64,000 bases of DNA, taken from the NCBI GenBank assembly GCA_037355855.1, contig CM074766.1, positions 1 through 64,000 on the forward strand. Reading direction: 5' to 3'. The DNA is from Pseudo-nitzschia pungens (lineage: Eukaryota; Bacillariophyta; Bacillariophyceae; Bacillariales; Bacillariaceae). Of this stretch, positions 42,521 to 53,289 are shown in pieces. Position 1 is the stretch's first letter. Each line of letters opens with the position of its first letter. A program made the position numbers and the translations under genes. The notes beneath the pieces are model-generated. The model did no database searches. It saw only the letters and a list, made by a program, of their open reading frames with translations, and had not been told where the DNA came from.

Positions 42521-42817
42521 TTCTTTTGTTTCTCAATCACGCGCATTCTCGTGTTGTCGATTATTTTCTTTCATGTATTCTCGTGTTGTTTATTGGTTTC
42601 TTTATCCCGGTCCATTCTTTCCAAGCCCCGACATATTTGTGTACTGGCTCCTGTAGAATTGCACTTAAGCTCTTTTCTTTTGTTTCTCGATCACGCGCAT
42701 TCTCGTGTTGTCGATTTTTTTCTTCCATGTATTCTCGTCTTGTTTATTGGTTTCTTTATCCCGGTCCATTCTTTCCAAGCCCCGACATATTTGTGTACTG
42801 GCTCCTGTAGAATTGCA
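42521..42817. repeat. Tandem duplication, 143-bp copies at 154-bp spacing
   Basis: 42521-42663 and 42675-42817 are near-identical (TTCTTTTGTTTCTC at the start, CCTGTAGAATTGCA at the end). The offset of 154 bp is not a multiple of three, arguing that the overlapping open frames (42467-42958 and 42526-42810) are not genes. Confidence 0.85.
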
Positions 42818-42838
42818 GCTGATAGGAACTTTGTAGTA
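42816..42838. mobile_element. Orphan right end of the CTACGGAATTCC MITE family
   Basis: CAGCTGATAGGAACTTTGTA ending at 42835, then G and the TA at 42837-42838, matches the right end of the element at 51319-51409. No left end was found, so it is a remnant joined directly to the tandem duplication. Confidence 0.6.
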
Positions 42839-43904
42839 CGTACCGGTAATCTTACTATTATTGATTATCACCTTTTTTTTAATTTAGTTACGAAAGGCGT
42901 GGTCATTGAGAACCGTAACTTACCGGTACACCCCCATAACGGTGCGCCTAAGAAATAATTTCGAAATCCTATTCGAGAAAAAGCAAACAGAGGATCATGT
43001 GATTTTGCATAAGGTTACTTATGTTAAAAAATAGTCGCAAATAACTCTACCGGTACTTTTCTTCGTCGATTAGGAATCTGGTTGATTCCGCCGAAACCAA
43101 ATTGACCGCAGACCTGCCACCGTTTGCCATTTGCCATGACTCATGACTCATGACTCCACCCGATGCGTCCCTCGGAGCGTACGAGTAAGTTAAGTTAACC
43201 TTACGCCTCGTCCGACCCACCGGCAAAGGAGTGATTGGCAATGGTGTAAACCTTACCATGCTCCCTCTGGTTCATCCGTTCTTGGGCAGATCGAAGGCCG
43301 GGATTTCGAACGCTTTCGAAGAATTCTGGTTCGAAAGTGGAAAGTGGAAAGTGAAACAAGAGGACCCGCACGGGATCGTCTGGGTGGCATGCGGTGCAGC
43401 CTTGGGTACCAGTACCGTGCCGTACTTTTTTCCTTTTTGCGAGTCTTGAGTCTTTCCCAGTAGAGAATACGGGACAGAGGTTGGGGATTGTGGCGTTTCC
43501 CCGAGAGATGTGTCACCATCCGATGTCTTGTGAGATGTCCCGGCTTTCTCTAAGGAAGACTTGTAATGCTTATGCTTCGCGGCGGGGGGGATTCTCTGCA
43601 ACCATACCAGAATATGGCGTGTTTTTTGTGAAGATATTGACGATACTTTATTGACGATACTTTATTGACGATACTTTATTGACGATACTGTATTGACGAT
43701 ATTGCTACACGCACAGGCTTTCTAGTTTCTACAGACTCCAGACCTTCATAAAAATGACAATACACGAAAATTGTGCTTCGCAGAACCGTACCGGTGTCTA
43801 AATCATGCATTAATTTACGCAGTAACAACACAACACTGAACGCACACAAACATATCACAGGACGATCGAAGCAGTTGCAAAAAGCAATAACAGGATGACA
43901 GCGA

Positions 43905-44700
43905 GTACTAGTAGTAGTAGCAGCAATGCTAACAGCGAGTACGAGTAGTAGCAGCAATGCTAACAGCGAGTGGTTTCGCTAGGTTCGACGCGTTCTTTAT
44001 GTACTGGAAAGAGATACCACAGCATCGCCCTAGGTAAACAGTACAGGCCAGGGGCAAGCAGCAAGCAGGAAGCAGCAGCTAAGTGTCGATGTACAGGTGA
44101 CAGCGAGCAGCAAGCAGCGAATTACGTGTGGGGTTTTGCTACTAGGTTCGACGCTCTCTTTTTGTACTCCAAAGAGATACCCTAGCGCAGTCAAGATAAA
44201 CTTTACAAGCTAGGGGGGAAAGCAGCAGCAGCGAGCAGGAAGCAGCAGCAAAGCGGCCGATATATAGGGGACAGCAACGCGTCGATACACAGGGGACAGC
44301 AACGCATCGTTATACAGGGGGACACTTCCAAAGCGTCGATATACAGGGAACACCAGCAGCAACAAAGCGTCGATATAAAGCAAACATCAGACATTTACAG
44401 ACCGCATCGATATAATACTAGTACAGGGGAAACCAGCAAAGCGTCCTCGTCGATAGTATATAGGGGACGGTTCCAGAGCGCCGATATACAGGGGATACCA
44501 GCAAAGCGTCCTCGTTGATATACAGGGAACACCAGCAGCAAAGCGTCCTCGTAGATACTACTAGTAGTATATAGGAGATAGCAGCAAGAAAGCGTTCCTC
44601 CTCTGCTAGTAGTACTAGTAGAGGGGAGCGACAGCAAAGCAAGACTGCAGGAGGAGGGGACAGCATCGAAGCGAGTACCATAGGGGGGACGCGGGTCGAG
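43905..44700. repeat. Minisatellite block with CAGCAAG and TCGATATACAGGG units
   Basis: Two levels of repetition. A ~162-bp unit carries GGTTCGACG...AAAGAGATACC at 43982 and 44144. From 44250 to 44700 shorter units of the type TCGATATACAGGGGACACC followed by AGCAGCAAAGCG recur at irregular spacing. The same words appear in reverse orientation at 19500-19640. Confidence 0.75.
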
Positions 44701-44789
44701 GAGGGGAGACCGCCGATCCACCACCAGCACCATGATGCTGAGGGGACGCAAGGCGATATCTATCGATACTCCGAAAAGGCTTCAAGCCT

Positions 44790-45015
44790 ACTAGTAGAAC
44801 CAATTTACTAGTACTACTATTAAAGGTTCTACTAGTAGATCTAGTAGAATCACAAGATACTACTACTACTAGCTACTAGTAGTAGTAGTGGTAGGACCTA
44901 CCTAGAGGTGGTATACTACTATTATGGTTCTTTGTACTAGTAGTAGTACTACTACTAGTACTACCAGTACTAATAGTACTAGAGGAGAGTTAGTACCACC
45001 GCTACTACTACTACC
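44790..45015. repeat. ACTAGT/TACTACT word cluster
   Basis: Dense ACT/AGT repetition as at 2061-2975, ending about 200 bp before the left end of the giant transposon. Confidence 0.85.
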
Positions 45016-45226
45016 GTACTCGTAAACCTTACGGTAAGTTAAGTTACTCAAACTCGTAACCTTAACTTACCCGTGATTGGAAGGTTATCTGGGACATCCT
45101 CACGTAAGGTTAAGATTAATTACCGTAAGTTACGGTGAGATTACAGTAAGATTTTTTAAGTTAATTACGAGTAAGTTACCATGTTCAAATCTCAAATCCC
45201 AGCCACCAATTTCAAATTTGACCCTG

Positions 45227-45736
45227 GAGCGGTCGGAAATAGAAAAACGCGCGCACCGCGCAAAAGGTTAAGTTTTTTCAAAATGGTACGTATGAACTTA
45301 CCGTACATACTACATATATCAACGTGTGATCTACGTATTACTACGTAGAACGTGATAAATGAATTTAAAAAGCGGTCGGAAATAGAAAAACGTGCGCACC
45401 GCGCGACAGGTTAAGTTTTTTCAAAATGATACGTATGAACTTACCGTACATTCTACATATATAAATGTGTGATTTACGTATTAATACGTAGAACGAGATA
45501 AGTAACGTTCATGAAAAAATCTCCACGATTCAAATTTAAAAAAGGGGGCACCGGGAAACTAAAAATTGGTTTTCTTTACGTAACGTACGTAATTAAAATT
45601 AAAATTACGTACGTAATTAATTAATTACGTACGTAATTAATTAATTACGTACGTAATTAATATTACGTACGATTGGATTTAATTACGTACGATTGGATTT
45701 AATTACGTACGATTGGATTTAATTACGCACGATTTC
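45227..45736 (+). repeat. Left terminal inverted repeat of the giant transposon
   Basis: About 510 bp matching the right end in inverted orientation. Outer half: two subrepeats 143 bp apart (45229 and 45372), each GCGGTCGGAAATAGAAAAAC followed by a GC-rich CGCACCGCGC and an ACGTATGAAC segment. Inner half: an AT-rich array of TAATTACGTACG units (45580-45736), including three TTAATTACGTACGATTGGAT units. Confidence 0.92.
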
Positions 45737-46896
45737 ACAATTAAGCTCTTGAGTGGCTTATATCATAATTAAATAAGCCAAATAACATTAAAAATATACT
45801 TAAGCCTATCAATGTTGCGCGTAGGCTATTACTATAGACGTATAAGGTATACGCGCCATTCAAAGTGCCGCTGATAGCCACTTATTCGGTACGTACGTAC
45901 TAATATCCCAACTGGTTTACGTACTGGGGGCTGTCGGCGCCACTTTCAATGGCGCCTTTACTGGTGAGGTAAGGTAAGTTAGGGTTTAGGGTTACAGGTA
46001 AGTCAGCGCACTTCTAGTGGCGCTAAAAGTCACTCTACGCGCCATTCAAAGTGCCGGTGATAGCCACTTATTCGGTACGTACGTACTAATATCCCAACTG
46101 GTTTACGTGCGGGGCGCTGTCGGCGCCACTTTCAATGGCGCCTTTACTGGTAAGGTAAGGTAAGTTAGGGTTTAGGGTTACAGGTAAGTCAGCGCACTTC
46201 TAAACTTACCATGAAACGCCCCTTTAAGTGGCGCTAAAAGTCACTCTGCTGCGTAAGGTTAACTTACCGGTAACTTACGTACTAGAACCACAGATATACG
46301 GTACGGAGTACAGTCGGACTAAGATCTTACCGTACGTTACAGTGGCTGTCAGCGCCACTTCAAAGCTTGCGTTTGTAAACCCTAAGGTACATGTAACGCC
46401 CCTTTATGGCTGTCAGCGCCACTCTGTCAGCGCCACTTCTAAACTTAACCTTACCGTAAGTAAGATCTTAACGCTAAGGTTAAGGTAGAAACGCCCCTTT
46501 AAGTGGCGCTAAGACCGAAAAATCGTAGGCTGGGAGCTTAACCTTACCGAACGTACGTACCGGTAACCTTACTAAAAAGTGGCTGTCGGCGCCACTTTAA
46601 ATGGCGCCTCTGGAACTGTAAGGTTACCGCTGCCTATTAGGACTAAGATTACCGGTAAAGGTTACAGTGCTATCAGCATCTAGCTATGGTATATTTCTAT
46701 CCTACTAAGGGCCCATAAAATGCAAGCAGCTCAAGAGAAAGGGAGAGGTCAACGGGTTTCGACGTGGGTATAGGCATAGTCTGAAGAAAAGGAGGCCTCG
46801 GCGGTGGTGTGCGGGGGTTAGACCCAGTAACGGGTTTCGACATGGGTATAGGGACGACGTTCGCCAGTCCGGTCTCTGGTCGGTGGTGTGCGGCGG
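45737..46896. other. Left subterminal region of the giant transposon
   Basis: No credible gene. It carries at least nine copies or half-copies of the AGTGGC...GCCACT palindrome (near 45866, 45928, 46055, 46113, 46343, 46406, 46425, 46500 and 46579), TTAGGGTTTAGGGTTA (twice, 45979 and 46165), and a 186-bp tandem duplication. From 46750 a repeated GACCCAGTA/AACGGGTTTCGAC motif leads into the end of the first gene. Confidence 0.7.
45851..46222. repeat. 186-bp direct duplication
   Basis: ACGCGCCATTCAAAGTGCCG at 45851 recurs at 46037, and the two copies match through GGTACGTACGTACTAATATC, the GGCGCC palindromes and the TTAGGGTTTAGGGTTA word to about 46222. Confidence 0.9.
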
Positions 46897-46975
46897 TTAG
46901 ACCCAGTAGTAACGGGTTTCGACGTGGGTATAGGGACGACGTTCGCCAGTCCGGTCTCTGGTCTGTAATCTGAAG
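46757..46975. repeat. Three copies of a GTTTCGACGTGGGTATAGG module
   Basis: The module occurs at about 46757, 46833 and 46915, with the flanking GACGACGTTCGCCAGTCCGG and TAGACCCAGTA duplicated. The innermost copy encodes the last ~20 codons of the minus-strand gene, so its C-terminus lies in a locally amplified segment. Confidence 0.8.
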
Positions 46976-48357
46976 AAAAGGTTGCTGGCGTAGTGGGCCT
47001 GGTGGAAGGGGTTTTGAAGGTATTCTTGAAGCCGTGCGCCGAGCAAATGGGCGTAGCAGGACGCGTTGAAGGCAAAAAGAAGGCCATTAAGGACAGCGAA
47101 GCGCAAATACGCGGTGCCGCGGTGAGGGAGGTTGTCCCTCGCGGTCGGCGCGAACGCGACAGTTACAAGCTGGAGCGTGGTAGGGGTTGGCTTGGGGACG
47201 TTGGGGATAGTTTCCCGGACCCCGGCGAGCGTTTCGTGGATGGGGAGGTTAGACACGGCGGAAAAGACGAGGCTATTGTGATTCCGCAGGTGATTGAGGA
47301 GGTGGTTATGGAATGTGGCAGGGCCGATAGAAGTGCCGCTAGAACCTACAGCACCCGGAATGTTGAGGCCGTAGTCGAGTCTGGGTAGGCCGAGGATGGC
47401 TAGGATGAAGGCAGCGCCGGTGGCGGCGTTTGACTGCATCGTAGGGCGGCCCTGGCGGAGGACAGCATAGACGTTCGCAGCGCGGTCGCCAATGATGTCA
47501 CGGCGCGCAAGCTCGTCAAGAACGGCCTGGGGTCGGATGAGGCGTTTGGTCATATTTCGGCGGTAGTTGAGTTGAATCAAACCGGAAGGGGGCTCGTTCG
47601 CGTGGTCGATCTCAACGTCGGGAGCCTCGACGCTCGAATCGTCCTCCTCGATTGCATCAGGCTCGCCGGGAGGCGGGACCTCGACACTCGAATCGTCCTC
47701 GGCGAAAGGGTCTCCGGCGATCAGGAGATCAGCGTTTGCCGGGAGATCTTCATTAGCCTGGAGATCAGCGTTTGCCGGGAGATCAGCAGCATCAGGTGGG
47801 GGATTGTCATTAGCCTGGAGATCAGCGTCTTCCGGGAGATCAGCAGCATTAGGTGGGGGATTGTCATTAGCCTGGAGATCAGCGTCTTCCGGGAGATCAG
47901 CAGCATTAGGTGGGGGATTGTCATTAGCCTGGAGATCAGCGTCCGGGAGATCAGCGTCTGCCGGGAGATCAGCGTCTGCCGGGAGATCAGCGTTAGGTGC
48001 GGGATTGTCATTAGCCTGGAGATCAGCGTCTTCCGGGAGATCAGCAACATTAGGTGGGGGATTGTCGTTAGCCTGGAGATCAGCGTCTGCCGGGAGATCA
48101 GCGTTAGGTGCGGGATTGTCATTAGCCTGGAGATCAGCGTCTGCCGGGAGATCAGCGTTTGCATGGGGAGGATCATTAGTGTCATCTGAGAGGACCGCAA
48201 GGACAGCAGGAGCGGCGGATCCAATTGCGCCCTGGGTGCTGGCGATTGCCCGACCGGCCGCTAGGCGGACACCGTTAGTTAGTTCGGGCATCGCGTTAGG
48301 GGAAATGGCCTGGACGGCATGCACGATGCGGAGGATTTGTTCGACGTAGTTTTCCAT
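46897..48357 (-). CDS. Transposon cargo protein A, acidic repeat protein, 486 aa
   Basis: Not recognised. N-terminus (~1-58: MENYVEQILRIVHAVQAISP, then an Ala-rich stretch), then about eight tandem repeats of a 15-17-residue unit DLPADADLQANDNP(A/P)P-N (~65-205), an acidic segment with two EDDSSVE motifs (~210-250), and a C-terminal region (~265-486) that looks folded: LIRPQAVLDELARRDIIGD, LGLPRLDYGLNIPG, TFHNHLLNHLRNHNSLVFSA, LRFAVLNGLLFAFNASCYAH. No signal peptide or clear membrane helix. The repeats are frame-preserving at DNA level (47740-48170). It is the leftmost gene in the element and is transcribed toward the left end. The C-terminus may be altered by a local duplication. Confidence 0.7.
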   Translation of the reverse strand: MENYVEQILRIVHAVQAISPNAMPELTNGVRLAAGRAIASTQGAIGSAAPAVLAVLSDDTNDPPHANADLPADADLQANDNPAPNADLPADADLQANDNPPPNVADLPEDADLQANDNPAPNADLPADADLPADADLPDADLQANDNPPPNAADLPEDADLQANDNPPPNAADLPEDADLQANDNPPPDAADLPANADLQANEDLPANADLLIAGDPFAEDDSSVEVPPPGEPDAIEEDDSSVEAPDVEIDHANEPPSGLIQLNYRRNMTKRLIRPQAVLDELARRDIIGDRAANVYAVLRQGRPTMQSNAATGAAFILAILGLPRLDYGLNIPGAVGSSGTSIGPATFHNHLLNHLRNHNSLVFSAVSNLPIHETLAGVRETIPNVPKPTPTTLQLVTVAFAPTARDNLPHRGTAYLRFAVLNGLLFAFNASCYAHLLGARLQEYLQNPFHQAHYASNLFFRLQTRDRTGERRPYTHVETRYYWV

Positions 48358-49349
48358 GGGAGTGGTTTAGAAGGTACTTGTAGTTGCAGAGAGCTGGAGG
48401 AAGTTGTGAGCAAAGTGAAAACAAGTTGCAGAGAAGGAAGTTGTGAGAGAAGTGAAAACAAGTTGCAGAGAAGGAAGTTGTGAGAGAAGGAAGTGGTGAG
48501 CAAAGTAACGCGTGAGCTGTTAACGTGGAGGGGAGTGTGGATGGAGGAGCGTGGGAACTCAGCGTGGGGAACTCAGCGTGGGGAACTCAGCGTGGGGAAC
48601 TCAGGTTTTTGAGTGACGTGAATCATGGAACGATCAAATTTTCGCTGTGGGAGTTACCGTACGGGGCACATGGCGTCCTTTTGAGGGGCTTTCCCATCCA
48701 TTAAGCCCTGATATGGAATATTCGATCTTCATTACTATATATTTATATTAGCAAATTTTCAAAAAAATCGAAACTCAGCGCATAGTAATTAATTATCATA
48801 AGCCACGAGACGCCGATGAAAGTGGCGCTAACGGTCACATATCCACAATTATTTTCGTCACCGGCGCTTGAAACGGCGCTAACAGCCAATGTACGAAACC
48901 TACACCAGCACTGTACAAGGCGGTACAGGTTCAAGATTCAGACACCGTACCTTACAGCACCCCTTGGGTGTGTAACATGCTAGCGTAGGCTAGTAGTGTT
49001 ACGAATTAATAATTAAACGAATCCCACATGGGATTCAGATATATATAAGGTATTCAAGTACGAAAATCTGGTATGTACAAACAGGCATGCAGAAGAGAGC
49101 GATTATACGATTAAGGTTACATACAGAATATATGTTATATACAGGGATGCACATTATATGAAGAGGTCGCGATGACCTCATCGCTCATTATTTCCTCTCT
49201 TTAATTTCAATCCCATCTCGTAAAGTGAATTAACACACAATTATTCATACTACTCCGAATTTCTACCTTAGAGTGTTACAGGGTGATAGTACGAATGGAT
49301 GGTAGTAGGGCCCTCTAGTAGGATAGATATGTACGAACCCCAACTCCTA
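48358..49349. other. Spacer upstream of cargo gene A
   Basis: No gene. GTTGCAGAGAAGGAAGTTGTG repeats (48385-48500), three GTGGGGAACTCAGC units (48557-48602), two AGTGGCGCTAAC-type palindrome copies (48823 and 48870), then AT-rich sequence leading into the satellite. The first 200 bases probably hold the promoter of gene A. Confidence 0.6.
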
Positions 49350-50505
49350 AGCTCTTAGGAGCTCTTTATTACAAGATATTTAGTGTGCTAACAGATAGAC
49401 GGAACTTCGCCAGGGGGGATATTGAACTGGATGCTAAACAGGATGCTAGGCCCCTTAAGTAGGATTTGTACCAGAGCTACATACCCCAGCAGCTCTTAGG
49501 AGCTCTTTATTACAAGATATTTAGTGTGCTAACAGATAGACGGAACTGATCAGGCCAGGGGGGATATTGAACTGGGTGCTAAACAGGATGCTAGGCCCCT
49601 TAAGTAGGATTTGTACCAGAGCTACATACCCCAGCAGCTCTTAGGAGCTCTTTATTACAAGATATTTAGTGTGCTAACAGATAGACGGAACTGATCAGGC
49701 CAGGGGGGATATTGAACTGGGTGCTAAACAGGATGCTAGGCCCCTTAAGTAGGATTTGTACCAGAGCTACATACCCCAGCAGCTCTTAGGAGCTCTTTAT
49801 TACAAGATATTTAGTGTGCTAACAGATAGACGGAACTGATCAGGCCAGGGGGATATTGAACTGGATGCTAAACAGGATGCTAGGCCCCTTAAGTAGGATT
49901 TGTACCAGAGCTACATACCCCAGCAGCTCTTAGGAGCTCTTTATTACAAGATATTTAGTGTGCTAACAGATAGACGGAACTGATCAGGCCAGGGGGATAT
50001 TGAACTGGGTGCTAAACAGGATGCTAGGCCCCTTAAGTAGGATTTGTACCAGAGCTACATACCCCAGCAGCTCTTAGGAGCTCTTTATTACAAGATATTT
50101 AGTGTGCTAACAGATAGACGGAACTGATCAGGCCAGGGGGATATTGAACTGGATGTTAGACAGGATGCTAGGCCCCTTAAGTAGGATTTGTACCAGAGCT
50201 ACATACCCCAGCAGCTCTTAGGAGCTCTTTATTACAAGATATTTAGTGTGCTAACAGATAGACGGAACTTCGCCAGGGGGGATATTGAACTGGATGCTAA
50301 ACAGGATGCTAGGCCCCTTAAGTAGGATTTGTACCAGAGCTACATACCCCAACAGCTCTTAGGAGCTCTTTATTACAAGATATTTAGTGTGCTAACAGAT
50401 AGACGGAACTGATCAGGCCAGGGGAGATATTGAACTGGATGCTAAACAGGATACTAGGCCCTTCAAGTAGGATTTGTACCAGAGCTACACACCCCAGCAG
50501 CTCTT
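49350..50505 (+). repeat. Satellite array, eight units of 141-145 bp
   Basis: AGCTCTTAGGAGCTCTTTAT starts units at 49350, 49491, 49636, 49781, 49925, 50069, 50213 and 50354; a truncated start at 50499 closes the array. Each unit contains GATATTTAGTGTGCTAACAG and GGATTTGTACCAGAGCTACA. Units are nearly identical, differing mainly by GATCAGGC versus a 4-bp shorter TCGC variant, so amplification or homogenisation is recent. Its older relatives sit at 12731-12990 in opposite orientation. Confidence 0.95.
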
Positions 50506-51318
50506 AGCAGTACAAGGTTCACACTGTAGCATTGTTCTACAAGGTTAAGGTTGCTACGCTACTGAATATGGGATACAGTTCCAACTACCGTGGAGTATGG
50601 TCATAGTGTACAATAAGTACTAGAACCGGATGCCCAGCCCTGCAGTGAGCACGCGAGCACTTTAGCGAGCGCCCTAGCAAGCATGGTCACTTAAAATGGC
50701 GCCGTTCATTGAGCGCCACGTTAAGGGGCGTTAATTTCATTCTTGAAGCGCCTCTCACGTTGGCGCCTGCAGCACTCGTAACCGTAACAATTCTCAAGGA
50801 GAATAAGTTCTTACCGTACCGGTAAATTACCGATAGACATACCGGTAACTTAGCGCACATAGCCACTGAACGAGAACAAGATCGGCCTTCCTACTTACGA
50901 TTAGAATAGCCTTACTCGGAGAAGCTCGTCTTGATGAGGTGGCGCTAACATCCACTGAACGAGAACAAGATCGGGCATCCCACTTACGATTAGTAATTAA
51001 CCCATGCTCTTTCATAGTTCAAGTATCAACGCCCGTCTCTTCCACAGTTCGAGTATCAACGCCCGTCAAATGGACGCTTTGTTCCTCGTACGATTACGAA
51101 CCGTGCTAATTACATGATGTACTTTCACTAAGTAGAAATAAGTTACTCGGAAAACGCCCCTCGAACTAACGCTCTACGCCTGTCAAATGGACGCTTTGTT
51201 CCCTGTTGGTACTGTACTGAACATTGAAGAACCAAGACCGACCTCAGAAACTTGCCTGATCATGAAGTACTAGTTTCGAAACTCTAAGCAAGTTCGCAAC
51301 GGCTTGCCTCTCGGCATA
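50506..51318. other. Spacer between satellite and cargo gene B
   Basis: No gene. Contains GGCGCC and GAGCGCCACG palindrome variants near 50700, and a ~110-bp direct repeat with GCGCTAACATCCACTGAACGA at 50860 and 50942. GTTCGAGTATCAACGCCCGTC and TCAAATGGACGCTTTGTTC are each duplicated at 51005-51200. Confidence 0.6.
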
Positions 51319-51409
51319 CTACGGAATTCCTATCAGCTGTCCCCCGGTTTCCGTAGAAATTAGTAGTTGAGGATGTAGAACCGGGGGACAGCTGATAGGA
51401 ACTTTGTAG
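51319..51409. mobile_element. 91-bp Tc1/mariner-type MITE nested in the giant transposon
   Basis: Inverted ends CTACGGAATTCCTATCAGCT and AGCTGATAGGAACTTTGTAG, with TA on both sides (51317-51318 and 51410-51411). Stem continues through GTCCCCCGGTT / AACCGGGGGAC. Same family as 18844-19353 but much shorter. It lies about 50 bp upstream of the start of cargo gene B, so it may affect that promoter. Confidence 0.85.
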
Positions 51410-51461
51410 TAGTGTAAAGAATCGTTCCGAACTAATAGTTCCGAACTTCTCATAATTTGTC

Positions 51462-53289
51462 ATGGGACGAACCAAAGGAGCAGCTGGGAAGAAACAGGCT
51501 TCGCCGAGAGAACAATTTGAAAGGCAAAGCTCAGTTGGTAAAGTCTGTATCTACAACTACTGGATTTACCGAGAGACAGAAGGCAAGGTTGGCTGGGATC
51601 CGGATAAAGCTGGAAGAGTAGATCAGTGGAATTCATCTGCTTCCATATCTGACAAAATCAAAAAAGGATCATTCTACCACTTTGGAAAGGTAAGACGTTT
51701 AGCGACACGCAGCATGGCGGTGAGCACTGTGAAGAAATACAAATGCCAATTGCAAGTTTCTCACGCTTCTTGTTCTCCACAAGCGAATGGCAGAAATAGC
51801 AGAACTTCTTCGAAAGCAAGGACTCAAGCTTGTTCGTCCGAACGGGGGACATCCATCTATTTTTGAACGTGAAGAGGATTCCGACTACGAATCTGAAACA
51901 TCCAAATCTGAAACATCCAAATCTGATTCTGGAGGCCAAGTAGTATTCGACCTTGAAGACAGTGACCTGAAGAAGCCTGGCAAGATGCCGTTGAAATCAA
52001 TCCTCAGAACACCCACCCCCAAGAAACGTCAAAGCTCTGGTAGCACTGACCTCGACCTCTCCCGTCGTATCGATGAGCTCCACATTAACGGCCCCGTAAT
52101 GGAGCAGTCAATCAAGGGTGCTATCGCTATGATTATGATCTCTGGTCGTTGGACCGAATTCGATCAAGTAGCCGAAGTTCAAAGAGGATATTGCTTGATG
52201 AGAATGCTCGTTCATAATGACGCCAAGTTGAGACACTTCGAGATCTCTTGGGTCAATGAGCACACTTTCAACATAAAAATGAGGTGGCCAGAGTACATGG
52301 AAAGGTGCTTGATGCTCACAACTCTCGATACATACAGGAAAGACGGGAGCGATGAGGAAATTCAGCGCTATCCTGCGAATCATCGAGTCTACGACAGTAT
52401 GGGGCTGAACGTCAAGAATATGAAATCCCAATACCAAGACAACAGGATGCGAAGCGAAGGCAACTTTATCTTCGACTATCCGATGGACACCAGAAACGGA
52501 AAAGTCGTTTTGGATCTGTTTGATGTCCCAATCGAAAAGAAGAAGAAGGAGAAGAAGAATGAAGATTCTGATGATATGGATGCTTCAGATGATTCGAATG
52601 AATCGGAGTATCACCCAGACGAAGAAGCCAAGAAGTATACGACCATTCTCCAGATACTCTTTTACGAGAAGACTGAATCCGATGAAGGTCAAAAAACTGT
52701 TGCAACAGTCAGCCGTCGTCAGGGTGCTGTCAATTTTGGTGAGTTTCCTGCCCCTCGTCCTCCTCCGACGGTAAAGGCTCTACCGTCGCGCCCCGCTCCT
52801 CCGACGGTGCCTCTACCGTCGCTCCCCGCTCCTCCGACGGTGCCTCTACCGTCGCTCCCCGCTCCTCCTACGGTGCCTCTACCGTCGCTCCCCGCTCCTC
52901 CTACGGTGCCTCTACCGTCGCTCCCCGCTCCTCCGACGGTAGAGCCTCGACCGTCGCTCCCGTCGCTCCCTCTTGTTCCGGTGGATCTGTGCACTCGCGA
53001 ACCGCCTGGACAAGTCATTCCCCCGTCCCCCATACGGCCGCAGGGCGTTCGCGAACCGACTGGACAAGAAACTACACCGCAAAGAGGTCGAAGCCCCACG
53101 CGACATTACTCACCACGCCGCCGGACGCCCAGTAGAAAAAGAGTGGATGACGATGAGGTTGAGGTTGGCGAGGACATTGTAGAGACATGCCAAAAGAAAC
53201 CAAAAAATGACGATGGCGACTCACATGACGACTCACATGACACAACTCACAATAATGCTTCTGTGTTCAACTCTCAGACTGATTTATGA
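51462..53289 (+). CDS. Transposon cargo protein B, two exons, ~577 aa
   Basis: Exon 1 is 51462-51689 and exon 2 starts at 51784. The 94-bp intron has GTAAGA at its start and CCACAAG at its end, phase 0, and joins SFYHFGK to RMAEIAELL. The N-terminus is basic (MGRTKGAAGKKQ), followed by a compact region with IYNYWIYRETEGKVGWDPDK. The middle part (~residues 145-330) looks globular: FDQVAEVQRGYCLMRMLVHN, LRHFEISWVNEHTFNIKMRW, GNFIFDYPMDTRNGKVVLDL. A Lys/Asp-rich segment follows, then about five APPTVPLPSLP repeats and an Arg-rich nuclear-localisation-like stretch (RRRTPSRKR). No match to a family I know. The stop is TGA at 53287, but the same frame stays open and coding-like to 53445. Confidence 0.7.

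Larger units (their letters stand above)
40785..45223. other. Gene-poor interval left of the giant transposon
   Basis: No credible gene in 4.4 kb. Holds the hAT MITE, a 143-bp tandem duplication, a MITE remnant, minisatellites and ACTAGT tracts listed separately. AAGGTTA, ACCGGTA and TACGAAGTA words are abundant at 41000-41280, 41530-41700 and 45020-45180. The tetrad TTGACGATACTTTA is repeated at 43636-43700. Confidence 0.5.

Noticed and set aside
42467..42958. 163-residue frame with hydrophobic repeats
   Set aside because: It spans a 154-bp tandem duplication that is out of frame with itself, so the protein repeat is not maintained.
47572..48349. Plus-strand frames over cargo gene A (EISVCREIS or AWRSASSGRSA repeats)
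   Set aside because: Complementary-strand images of the 15-17-codon repeats. The minus-strand frame is longer and has a non-repetitive, folded-looking C-terminal region.
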